From: Polytrichum commune
Lineage: Eukaryota; Streptophyta; Polytrichopsida; Polytrichales; Polytrichaceae
Length of the DNA stretch: 64,000 bases
Assembly (NCBI GenBank): GCA_950295325.1
Contig: OX485808.1
Coordinates: 30,464,527-30,528,526 of the forward strand
Reading direction: 5' to 3'
Made by a program: the position numbers and the translations under genes. The notes below the pieces were generated by a model. The model ran no database searches. It was not told where the DNA came from and worked only from the letters and a program-made list of their open reading frames with translations. Shown here piece by piece: positions 35,640-46,476 of the stretch. How positions within the stretch are numbered: position 1 is the stretch's first letter; each line of letters opens with the position of its first letter.

Positions 35640-38600
35640 TCTAAAAAAAATTCAAGACAAAATCATATACAACAACTCTAACAACACACAAACACAAACA
35701 CAGCCGATACTTCGGACCCACCTCGGCTAGCATACTAGCAATGATACCCAAATTTATACACACAAATGAAAACCTTACCGAAGCCCCAACCCCCAACTCC
35801 ATATTGCCATACCTCCAAGCAATTTTAATCAACAACAAACCCATAACACCCATACTCATTTTAAATATGTACATGCCAACACACCTCCAGGATACACACC
35901 TCATACAAAAAATCCAAAGTCATATCCAAACATTAGTAAATCAACACCCAAAACACCAAACTATCCTAGCATGTGATTTATCGGGATATACTACTAAAGG
36001 GTGGATCATCCAATGGCATACTATCTCCCCAAACTTAAACAACAATCCTGCACAAGATCACCCATCGCCATAAGACTCTTCCTACTAGAAAGAGAATACA
36101 AAATACACACCACCACTACAAACCGCACATTCCCCATCAAAAAGACCCCACTAGAGCAAGCATGGAGATCCAACCCGACATACGCCAACCTCACATATAA
36201 TGCAAAGACAAAATCCTAACAATGCCTAGATAAACTATACACATACGGCATCACAATGCTACCACAAATCCAAAACAAAGAGACTATAGCCATACTAGCC
36301 CCGGAGTAATTCCAAACCACATACAAACACGCGCCCAAAATCATAAAAGATGCATTACAACAAGCCCATTCACTATTCCTTCCCTTGCCAACACTCACAC
36401 CCCATCGGAACCACCCACAAACAACACAACGCACACCCGCAACCATCGCACATGACCTAAACACCCCACCACAACCCATACTAGGGCAAACAATCCACGC
36501 CATAATTAATGAAAAAACCACCACCAAAAAAGATAATTGGGGGGCGCAAGCCATCAAAAGAAACGTACCTATGCCAATGGCAAACCCCAAGAGGAGCCAC
36601 ACAACAATGGCGCATAGAGGAAGACCTCTTGCAGCCAGACACATACTACTAGACCACAATTTACTACTTATAACACAATACCACATGAAGGCTCTAAAAC
36701 AAAAAACCACCCAAACCTACACTACATACCTCAACCATACCCAAACAAAGGTCAACAAATTCATACACCCCCCACTAAAAATCACCAACCTCAAGTTATC
36801 CACACAAGAGTGCAACCCGGACAAGGACATCCTCACAAATAAACCAACCCTACAAATACAAGATGCAAAGTCCCACATATACGACCAATGCATAAACAAC
36901 ATGGCCACCATCACAACAAAAAAACTCCATTAAATATGGAATCGATACTCCCATATTAACCTCCCGCACCTAACCAACTTCCTAAAACCCCAACCACAAG
37001 CCTTTGAAACTGAAATATATGGCTTATACAAAGATACATAACTATATTCCCCAAGAAAAAACCAAAAAATATACAACCCAACAACAACCACCATACGCTA
37101 CATCTGGAAATCACCAAACTATTAATAGATCCCTTCAAAAGCATGCGTTCATACTACTCCTCCCCACTTACTTGTCCCATCCAACTCACACAATACAATT
37201 CACCCCACAACCATGACATAATATTCGTCTCCTTGGGCCACGTAAAATCCTCCAAATGGGAAGGAATAGGCCTAGTGTATCCCACAGACCACAACACAAC
37301 CCTAGAAGCCATCCACTAGGCTAGAATGGCAACCAAAGAAGACGCCCACACAATCACCATCCTAATAATCAACTGCAACGACTAGACATCACAACAACTC
37401 CCAATCACCACACACGTAGACATACATATAATAGCAACCATCCCACCCCACGCTATACATTATGACCCCACACCATAATGGACAAAATACTACAAACGCA
37501 TAGAACCATCCTTGACATCAATAATATATGCATACATAACCAAGTAAATCTCACAACAAACTTACAAACCCCACACAAACTACAACAAGTCCTAAAGACC
37601 ACAATTAACATACACGTAGACACATACCCCATTAAACCAAACCCCTCACACACCCATCTTAAATTCTCAGAAGCATGGAAAGATGCCACCAAAACAAACA
37701 CCCCCATCCCAATAAACACCCCTACTAGCCAAATACAACCACATCCATCCCCTTAAATACCACCCACAACATTGAATTTACACATATGACACATTTATCC
37801 CACCCACCATAAACTTTGAAGGCCAAATAGAGGGCAATACAACCATATCAAGAATCTATAACCCCAACAACAACACACAAATAGCAGAGTGATTCCCAAA
37901 CTACCAAAACATCTTGCAAGCATGACTTAACACAATACTCATTGCTATCAAAACCTTACAAACCACCCAACTAAACATATGCATATTTACAAACAACCTA
38001 AATATCATACTCTTAATCAACAATCACATACAACACCCGACATCCCAACATCATCACCCCAAAAAACTAATAATACCAGCAATTGTACACAAAATATACT
38101 AGACCCCACACACAATTCACATCCATAACGTACGCGACACTCGGGCATTACTGGAAATGAAATAGTTGACACACTAGCCAACAAAGGAATACTTAAAGAA
38201 AAACCGACCACCACCCCACACATACACACGGCTCCCTACTAGCCAGCAAGTTGCCCAACAACTACACATGATGGAGCCATCGCAACCTTCGCACATTCGT
38301 AGCAAAAGAACACGGAAACTGTGAAACTGAAACAACCAAAACCAAATTCCCATACATGGACAAATGGTTATCCAACACTCAAATAAACCAAAAACTCTCC
38401 AACCACTTTTGGAAAAATGAAAACGTAACAGATGCCCAAATCACCCAGAAGTTCAAATTCGGATACGCACAATACCTGGGTAGTCACATAATGAATATAT
38501 GTTGGCCCCTTACACATCAAAACCCCAATTGCACATTGTGTCAGCACAATGACAAAGACACATGGCCCCACCTTCTATCAACATGCGAACACCCATACTT

Positions 38601-39330
38601 AAAAGGCCTAAGAATCACACGACACAATAAAGGAGTACACCTCATTACCCAAACACTACAAACTAACAAAAACACCCGGTTCTTCACATTGATCAATGCA
38701 GGCAACCTTAACAACAAACCACACAAACAAACAATCCTAGACTAGTTATTTAAGTGTACATGTTCCCAAATAATATGCCTATGCCAAGCCAAATTACGAC
38801 CAAACATTCTATGCATAATCAGCGTACCAAACCACACACAAATACCAATATCACCCTCCCCCACACTCACAATCCAACTCATTGAATTCACATATTGCCA
38901 CGATAGATACCCCGATCATGCCGTCACAGACAAACACACTAAATACGACCCTCTAATCAAAACCTTACAAAACAATGGATGGAAAACCAACTTCCTCATT
39001 ACCATCACAATTGGAGTTAGAGGCACCATACACAAACACTCCATTAACAAACTTAACAATCTAAAACTCCCAAAACCAACCATTAAAACCCTCATGAAGA
39101 ATATACACCAAAATGCCATCAAATACCTCACAAGCCTCGTCCTAAACACAAGAAAACTTGAAAACAAACAAGCACCCGTTGCCCCCCACCCCCACCCCCA
39201 AACACGCACACAATGAAATGGGAAAACATATACAAACACATGAGTCCACTCACGGACAACCGTGATCAGCACTATGTTAATGGGCTCACATTCACGCCAA
39301 CACCTAGTTACGGGCGTTTTTTTTTTTTTG
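35640..39330 (+). mobile_element. Dual-endonuclease-type LINE, internally deleted and decayed
   Basis: Order of remnants: C-terminal part of an APE-type endonuclease (about 35650-35990; ILNMYMPTH, then TILACDLSGY where GDFN is expected), a direct jump to the C-terminal end of the reverse transcriptase (from ~36010, CTRSPIAIRLFLLE), the connector domain (CNPDKDILTNKP.. QAFETEIYGLYK), the methyltransferase-like block (SKWEGIGLVYP near 37250), RNase H remnants (~37780-38200), the CCHC finger C-x2-C-x9-H-x4-C (~38530-38590) and the PD-(D/E)XK block (RPNIL, IEFTYC, KHTKY, 38790-39000). The 3' UTR has a hairpin at 39251-39264 and a T14 tail at 39317-39330. Many stops are TAG where the intact copy has TGG. 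It was identified by alignment with the copy at 43175-48028. Confidence 0.82.
39251..39264 (+). other. LINE 3'-UTR hairpin (CACGGACAACCGTG)
   Basis: A five-pair stem with an ACAA loop is conserved at the 3' end of the minus-strand copy near 31760 (CACGGACAACCGCG). Conservation in two copies suggests a role in template recognition by the reverse transcriptase; that role is inference. Confidence 0.5.
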
Positions 39331-42300
39331 TGTTGTTGGATTTGGAATATGTGCATAGTATGTAGAGATATTTATATGCTTTGTAATGTACACAATTAAG
39401 AGGGCCTATGTGATCCCGTAAAATGAAAAATCAATTTTACTTTGATCTTTGATAAGTTTTGGAACTCAACCCTGCTTTTGGAACTTTAAATGGTAATGTT
39501 TGTGATAACGCAATTGTTAACTAGATGAGATATTTCCCATTTAATCCAACAACCAAACTTGCATGTGGATTGCAAAGTGCCCACACTAGGGCCACTTTTC
39601 CTTGGGACCACTACACCAATTAAGAAATCTAGTGTCAAATGCTATTTAGAGTTACTCAACGCTCTAAGTTGTTACAAAGAGTGGATGGTTTTCGCAAGTA
39701 AAGTCGTTTATGTTTAGCATTGTCCAAACAACTTAGTTGAGCTTTGCTACATAGATTATCCCAATTAGTGCGTGTTACTATTTGAAATTACGCAGTGCAA
39801 TAACAACTTACTCATGAATTCGATATTCACTAACGAAAGTTCAATACTGTTGTTCAGATAGAATATTGCAATCTCATTAAATTATTATCACATTGCGTGA
39901 CTCCGCATAGGAACCCACACTAATTGGGATAACCAGTGTGGTAGGAAAGGAATTGTATCGGAAACATTTAATAGCCTTGCATGACTCTGAATAGTATGGG
40001 ACATTTAAAAACCCATAAACAGTGCAGGGACTCCAACAAGGCCAAGCTATATATTGTATTGTCCCAGGTTTGCACTAATTGTACTATATTGTCAAAATAT
40101 TGTACTTACTTTGTGATTCATTGTATTTGAGTTTCTTCCTTGTTTTAGAATGTAGTACTACGTAGTCTCGAGTTTTTCTTCCAACTGGACCATAAGGTGG
40201 ATATTAACTTCCATCAATCAGAAGCCATTATAGACCATTACTTTAGGGGGTTAGCCTTTTTGACACTAATAAGCTTAATATGACGTAGCCCATTGTCACA
40301 TCCATGAGGGGTTGGGAATGTCTTTTGCAATGTGCCAGGATGGACAAAAGAATATAGAGGAGAGTTCAGACCATTGGTGGTCTAGTATAATGGTGAATGC
40401 ATGGTATCAATAATCTACATGAATTACGGTGTCAAAGAACCCACCCATGGGTATCAATATTGCAGTAGCAATCAAGTATCGATATTTGGTGGGCTCGTCA
40501 AGGCGAGAAAATATTCGATACCCGATTTATTATTTGGATAAACGCCATTCTAAAACATATCAATGTTAAGGCTACTTAACCTAGATACGGATCTTCTTGC
40601 ATGGTATTTAGACCCAAATGATATCGAAAAGCAATTGAATTTCTCAATATGTGCCAAGAAAAAAACCAAATGATATTGAAAACACATATATCATCAGATA
40701 CTCATATGCTATTGTTATTTAAAAAATGAAATCCTAATCATAGGTACATGAGTGATATTAAAAAACATAAATTCCTTATTATAGATACATGAATAGTATT
40801 AAGAACATAAATTCCTCTTATAATGACATGAATGGTATCAACAAAATTTTTAATTAGATACATGAATGGATGAAAAATAAATAAAGTACTTACTATAAAT
40901 ACATGAATGGTATAAAAAAGACAATACCAACGCAACATTAGAGTTGACCATAACATCTGTCAACATGTGAGCCTTGTTACCATTCTAACCTTCATGAAAG
41001 TATGCTCCCTCTCTTTCATCCACGTCAAATTCATGCTAGAATTGAATCAAGATTTCATATCATGCCCTTTCATTTCAAAATCAAAGTGTGATTATTCTAA
41101 CATAAAGAAACATGCAATCTTTTCACTTAATAATGTTATCACTTTTTGTAAAGTCTAACTCCCTTTCCGTGGTAATAAGGATTCCCGTGAAATTTTGGTG
41201 GTATTTGGAATTTGTTGATTGCAACAACACTTGCATGACTAACATACCTTAAGACTAAAGAAACTCCAAAATCAAGCAATCTTATTACTTGAGAGTAAAC
41301 TCTTAGACTTAATGAGTTTGCATTAGAGTTTGATTCCATGCCTACTATGGAGAGTGCAACAAAAATTTGTCCCTTTCCAAATTTGTTCATAACTTATTCC
41401 ATTTGGGTGCTACAATATTCACTTCGGGCCTTTGAACCCAATTTAGGGGTCAATTTGGTTTTCAGTGTATATCCCTAAGTTGTACATAATTATATGTGTT
41501 TGCACCTTCCACCATGATGAGTGTCAAGTACGGTTGTAAATTTGATTGTTACGTACCCTACACCACATCCTTGATATACAATTTCGGTTCAAAGAAACCT
41601 ATTGTGGAAGGTGTGGCAAAAAATTGTCCCCTTCCAAGTTCCTTCTTAATGTATTCCATGCGGGTCCCACAAATTCCGATCTGACCCTCTGAATCCACTT
41701 TAGGGGTCGATGCTCCCTTTGCCTAAAACCTGTTATTTCTAGACGACAACATTCAAATCAATGTCGGGCATCGGTACCTTGCCCACATGTAGTTTGTTAT
41801 AATGTGAAGCAAACGTCACTAATTTGATGCAAATACCCAAACTAAGAAAACGCATAGCTTTCTTATGACGTATTTATGTCATAATTCTCCAGAAGCAATT
41901 TGGTTTTAAATATATAACCCTAATGTGTACACAATTCTATGTGTTTTTCACCCTCTACCATGATAAGTTACACGAAACTTAGGTGTCATGATGGGTGTCA
42001 CGTTTGGCTACAAATTCAACTGTTGTACATCCTTCACTACATTTCTTAGTATTTGATTTTGGTTCAAAGACACATGCCATGGAGAGTATGGCAAAAAAAA
42101 CTTGCCCCTTCCAAGTTTGTTGTTGATTTATTCTATTTGGGTCCCACAAGATTAAGTTGGGGTCTCTAAACTCAATCTAGGGGTCAATTTGATTCTCAAT
42201 ATATATCCCCGGGCATACTATAATTTATGTGTGCTTTTACCCATGATAAATGTCAGAAACCTTCATTCCATTGGAGGACTTTATGATTTCAATAATGACT

Positions 42301-42965
42301 GAAAAACAAGGATAGTGGTGGGGAGGAGGATGGCGGGGGTGTAGAATGAGCATACATGGATTTTCAAGGTTTTGAATACGAAGGAAAAGGAAGCCTAATA
42401 CGTGCACAAAACCGCTTGCTTTTCAAGCAAGTAATTGTTGCAATGGTTAACATGCTTGGGGAGTCATTTTCTCTACTCACTATGGACAACTATCAACATG
42501 TTTGTTAAAGTTCACCTAGAAGTGGCAATTCCTCATAGTGGATCACATGGTTAAACGAATTGACGACCATTTGAAGGATATTTGTATTGTCCGCTTCTAC
42601 ATTGATATGTGCACTTCGTTGCATCAGAAAATGACGTGATGTTTTTTACAAAAAGAAGGTCCAATTAAAAGATTTAAGATAAATATTACAATAACCTTAG
42701 CTCTACCATAGCCCCTAATATATGTAATAGCATTGGATGCTCAAAAGATGGTGTTAGCTTATGAAGGTCATTTTTTGTAAGTAACACAAGACATGTATAT
42801 GGAAAACCTGTACTACACTATAAATGAAAATTTGTGATCCTTAATGCACCAAGTTGCAACTTGAGCATAGAAGTCTCATTATTTTTTTAATACCGGTAGA
42901 GTAATGGTCCAAGATGACCCTAAACTACCGGATGATAGTGGAGAGGTACCGAAACCAAATGGAGT
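39331..42965. other. AT-rich intergenic DNA with diverged tandem duplications
   Basis: No gene recognised. It contains a short tandem array at about 40735-40925 (units around TACATGAATGGTAT, ~50-60 bp) and three diverged copies of a longer unit at about 41330-42255, listed separately. Confidence 0.55.
41330..42255 (+). repeat. Three diverged tandem copies of a ~255-475-bp unit
   Basis: Each copy has the order GGCAAAAAA..CCCTTCCAAGTT..TTATTCCAT..GGGTCCCACA..TAGGGGTC, seen near 41350, 41610 and 42090. The middle-to-last spacing is longer because of extra sequence. Copies are well diverged, so the duplication is old. No coding capacity. Confidence 0.65.
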
Positions 42966-43400
42966 GGTCGTGTGAGCCCTCAATCTCCACCCTTAAGCGT
43001 CGTAGTCCGGGTGGAGACTCAGACCCCACATGTCCTAATTAGCTTCCCCCTTCCTCATCATTTAACCTTGTACACCAAGTGAATGAGGCTCACACATACC
43101 ACACTTTATAATGAAATAGTGCCTTACATTAGCATTCACAAATGCTTGGAATCGTTAGCCGCCCAATTCTCCTAGATAGATAGAAACTCCGGTCCCTTTT
43201 AGGGGCCGGCGTGAATAGAGTGTCCGTTCGTAATGCCAACAACCCGATGCCCACAGGACATGGGGAAGCTGGGACAAGACTACTCTCCTCTTTGGAGGAT
43301 GGACACTATAGTAACCGAGAAACAAATAACATGGGCCGATCATGGCCCACGGGGGTGCATGCCTTTTAAGTATTATTAGTGTTTTTGTAATGAGAGTGAA

Positions 43401-43512
43401 CACCAAGTCATGATTCCTCGGTTGGTTGTGGGAGGATGTTTGAGTTAAGACGTTCCGGGTTCGATTCCAGTCGAGTCCATATGATCGTTTAAATGTAAGA
43501 CGTGACTTGGTG
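43401..43512. other. LINE 3'-UTR stem enclosing a tRNA-like B box
   Basis: CACCAAGTCA (43401-43410) pairs perfectly with TGACTTGGTG (43503-43512). Between them on the plus strand is GGTTCGATTCC (43458-43468), a perfect tRNA T-loop/B-box. No cloverleaf forms: the acceptor arms do not pair and the T stem has mismatches, so I do not call a tRNA gene. It may be a SINE-like relic or a structural 3'-UTR element. Confidence 0.4.
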
Positions 43513-43612
43513 CTGCAAGTGAGTAAAAGGCAGGAAATTTGCCAACCAACCGGCATCACTCCCTCATTCTGAGCTGTAAATAGATATTAAATATTATATA
43601 AGTTTTTGGGTT

Positions 43613-46384
43613 TTATGGAGGGTCTAAGTTTTGGGGGAGCGGTTGGTGGTTTTCAATTCTCCTCTTATGGAGGAGGATGGACATGGCATATTGTATTGCA
43701 ATGGTATTAATATTTTTAAAGGTATTTTTGATGGTAACCATGGGTATTTTGAGATTTTCTTCTAGTATTTTCATAGATGGGATGTGGGCCGTAGCTCGGG
43801 CCCCAGCTGTGATGACAATAAGTGGTTCGATTTTCCATCCTCTGGAAGCGATACTATCAATCAATGGTTTGTATTTGTTGTTTTTTGCTTCTATTGCTTC
43901 TGGGGAGAATTTGTCGTTACAATATGTGAATTCAATAAATTGTATGGTGAGGTTAGGGTCAATATCAATGGGAGGGTCATTTTGATATGGTAATCCTTTA
44001 ACGCAGAGTATATCGGGTCGAAATTTTGCGTTGCAATGACATCTTTGTGTGTTACATGTGCAGGGGAGTAGCCAATTGGGGACAGTATTTTCTTGGGGAT
44101 TATTATTGAAGGTACCGGCATTCATGAGAGTAAAACATCGGGATTTTTCGGACGAGATTAGGAGCTTCCTAATTTCTCCGACTGCTTTGTTATGTCTTTT
44201 AATTCGTAGTGAGTGTATATGTTGTTGGTTACATTTCAGTAGTACATGTAGCCAAGTGTCTGGATCATTTGAATTGCATATAGGGCACGTGATAGAGGGG
44301 TACCTCTGGTGACCGAAGAACATTTGTTTTCTAGCATTACCCATGTATGTTCCTGTGTGGAATTTAATAAGGCAGGATTTTTGTTTGTCTGTAATTAAGG
44401 GATTTGTCCAGAATTCGTTGGACAGTTCTTTGTCAATGTCTATATTTTTTGTCCATTTACACGTGTTGGGGGTTTGTGTGGCCATGATTGCTATATTGGT
44501 TTCCCTATCATATTTTTTAATTTGTTTTTCTAAGAATCTTACTGGGCCTTTGTCTGGGACGTCTGCCATCGAGGCCCAGACGTCCTTTTGATAATAGTAC
44601 GGGGTGGCGTGGGCATGTTCATATGGGTGGATGGCAATTCTGTGTTCTAATTCTAACCCGTCTTTTGCTAGTTTATCCGCTTTTTCATTACCGTCAATAT
44701 TGACGTGTGCTCTGACTTTGTATAGTGTGATTGGTTGTGTACGGTCTTGAAGGATTTTTACCATGGAGTTGAGTGTGGTTTGGTCTGGGTGACTATTATG
44801 AAGAGTGGGGTGTTTAATTTGTGTGTTGAGTAGGTATAATACGTTTAGACTGTCTGTGAATATAAATGCGGGTTCATTAGGGAATTGTGTATTGATGATT
44901 CTTAGTGTTTTGTGTATAGCCATCATTTCTGCACGTAGTATGTTTTGATGCCCATGGAGTCTTTTGGCGATATTTAAGCCTTTGGGGCTATAGATACCGT
45001 ATCCAGCTCTTTCTCTTCTCCATACCCCAGGGGCAATTTCTTTGGGTTTTATAAAGGACCCGTCCGTGTAGTAGCTAAATTGGGGGTGGAATTTTAGCGG
45101 TAAGTTAGTTTGGTAGTTTGGAAGTTGTGGGGTGGGGAAATTATTGTGTAGGGGTGTGTTTGGGTAGTTTGATTTAGCCCATTTTTTACTAGGGTTAACA
45201 GTGATGTTCGGAGGGGTGGGTGGTGCAATTTGAGTGTGACTTTGTAGTATTTGGAGGTTATTTGTTGTGTCATTTATTAACTTCATTTGTTCGTAGGTAC
45301 CTATGTTATTATTTTGGTGATGGATACAGAATATTTGCATGGTAGATGGTTCTTTCCTTGTGATATTGAGCTCGGGGGGTATTGTTGGTTCTTCATATGT
45401 GATTGTGTCAGCGGCAAAATGGGCAATGACATGTGTGTCTGGGAATGGGCCTATGTGTGGGTTTGAGTTTTGGTACCAGTCAGTGTCTGGGGATATAATT
45501 ATAGTGATTGTGTAAGGGTCATTTTGGGCCGCCATGCGTGCCCAGTAAATGGCTTGTTGTAGGTCTATTGAGTTGTGAGGATGTGCGTATCCGATTCCTT
45601 GCCATTTAAAGTCAAACACTTTTCCTAAGGATCCTAATATTATGTCTCGTGAGAATGGTGAGTAGAATTGGGTGAATTGTGTAGGACATGTAACTGGGGA
45701 TGAAAAATATGAGTGGTTAATATTGAATGTTGTAATTAGTAGATCCAATATTTGAGTTGGTATTGTATATTGGGCTCTTTTGAGTGGGTCGTTTTTTGGG
45801 ATACGGTATTTGTATCTTTGGTATAGCCAAACAATTTCAGTTTCGAATGATTGGGTAGATGGTTCTAGACCGTGTGTGGTATTTTTTGCTAATTGGTATT
45901 GTTTCCATAACCATGTTAGTCTAGCTTTCGGGATGGTGATGAGATGCCTTCCATTGTCTTCGTATATGTGAGCGACATCGAATTGTGTTTGGATAGTATC
46001 AGAGTTTGTTTCAATGTCGTTTTCTGGGTTGCATTCACTAATAGAGATATGTGCTAGCGGAATTATTGTGGTTGGTGTGACGTATCTTGTGTCTCGGTGT
46101 TGTTCTGTGGTGAAGTGGGCCTTAATGATGTTTGAAAAATGCTTGTGTTGTCTTTCTGTGTAATATTGGGTAAGCAGGTTTGTATTGTGATTGCATATGT
46201 TGGCTTCACAATAGGGGTATAGGTCCCTTTGGGTTCGCCATTTATTATATGTGTTGTTATTTGTTGTGGTCCATTGACATAGGTATGACGTGACTGTTCT
46301 TTTTATTCTATTGTGGTCATTAGATTGTTTTTGTTTGTGATCGAGTATTTTGTGTATGGGGAATTGTCGGGGGTTTTTAAGCAT
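43613..46384 (-). CDS. LINE polyprotein C-terminal part: methyltransferase-like, RNase H, CCHC, restriction-like endonuclease
   Basis: 923 codons, uninterrupted. Residues ~100-200 are a connector shared with the 35640 copy. About 245-360 is an unassigned block (SLGKVFDFKWQGIGYAHPH, TITIIISPDTDWYQ, VIAHFAADTITY, IFCIHHQN) resembling adenine-methyltransferase-type folds. RNase H spans ~436-580 with D441 (TDGS), E486 (RAEM), D511 (TDSLN) and D570 (NEKADKL), a complete D-E-D-D set. The zinc finger C700-x2-C703-x9-H713-x4-C718 is followed by a PD-(D/E)XK-like nuclease: R789-P-D791, E818 in IEFTYC, K834 and K837-Y, then GW and a GAR turn. CCHC followed by this nuclease is the arrangement of R2/R4/Dualen-type LINEs, where the nuclease nicks target DNA. 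The frame is open upstream of this ATG to ~46480, so the true product is a fusion with the reverse transcriptase. Confidence 0.88.
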   Translation of the reverse strand: MLKNPRQFPIHKILDHKQKQSNDHNRIKRTVTSYLCQWTTTNNNTYNKWRTQRDLYPYCEANICNHNTNLLTQYYTERQHKHFSNIIKAHFTTEQHRDTRYVTPTTIIPLAHISISECNPENDIETNSDTIQTQFDVAHIYEDNGRHLITIPKARLTWLWKQYQLAKNTTHGLEPSTQSFETEIVWLYQRYKYRIPKNDPLKRAQYTIPTQILDLLITTFNINHSYFSSPVTCPTQFTQFYSPFSRDIILGSLGKVFDFKWQGIGYAHPHNSIDLQQAIYWARMAAQNDPYTITIIISPDTDWYQNSNPHIGPFPDTHVIAHFAADTITYEEPTIPPELNITRKEPSTMQIFCIHHQNNNIGTYEQMKLINDTTNNLQILQSHTQIAPPTPPNITVNPSKKWAKSNYPNTPLHNNFPTPQLPNYQTNLPLKFHPQFSYYTDGSFIKPKEIAPGVWRRERAGYGIYSPKGLNIAKRLHGHQNILRAEMMAIHKTLRIINTQFPNEPAFIFTDSLNVLYLLNTQIKHPTLHNSHPDQTTLNSMVKILQDRTQPITLYKVRAHVNIDGNEKADKLAKDGLELEHRIAIHPYEHAHATPYYYQKDVWASMADVPDKGPVRFLEKQIKKYDRETNIAIMATQTPNTCKWTKNIDIDKELSNEFWTNPLITDKQKSCLIKFHTGTYMGNARKQMFFGHQRYPSITCPICNSNDPDTWLHVLLKCNQQHIHSLRIKRHNKAVGEIRKLLISSEKSRCFTLMNAGTFNNNPQENTVPNWLLPCTCNTQRCHCNAKFRPDILCVKGLPYQNDPPIDIDPNLTIQFIEFTYCNDKFSPEAIEAKNNKYKPLIDSIASRGWKIEPLIVITAGARATAHIPSMKILEENLKIPMVTIKNTFKNINTIAIQYAMSILLHKRRIENHQPLPQNLDPP

Positions 46385-46476
46385 GTTGTTGGGGGGAGGA
46401 GGTAGATGGGGGATGGGGAGGTTAGGGGAGTGTATAGGGGCGGTCGGTGTGTGAGGTAGGATGTTGTGATTTCTTA

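Noticed and set aside
43440-43475. Possible tRNA gene (GGTTCGATTCC)
   Set aside because: Acceptor and T-stem pairing fail and no anticodon arm could be drawn; treated as a tRNA-like motif only.
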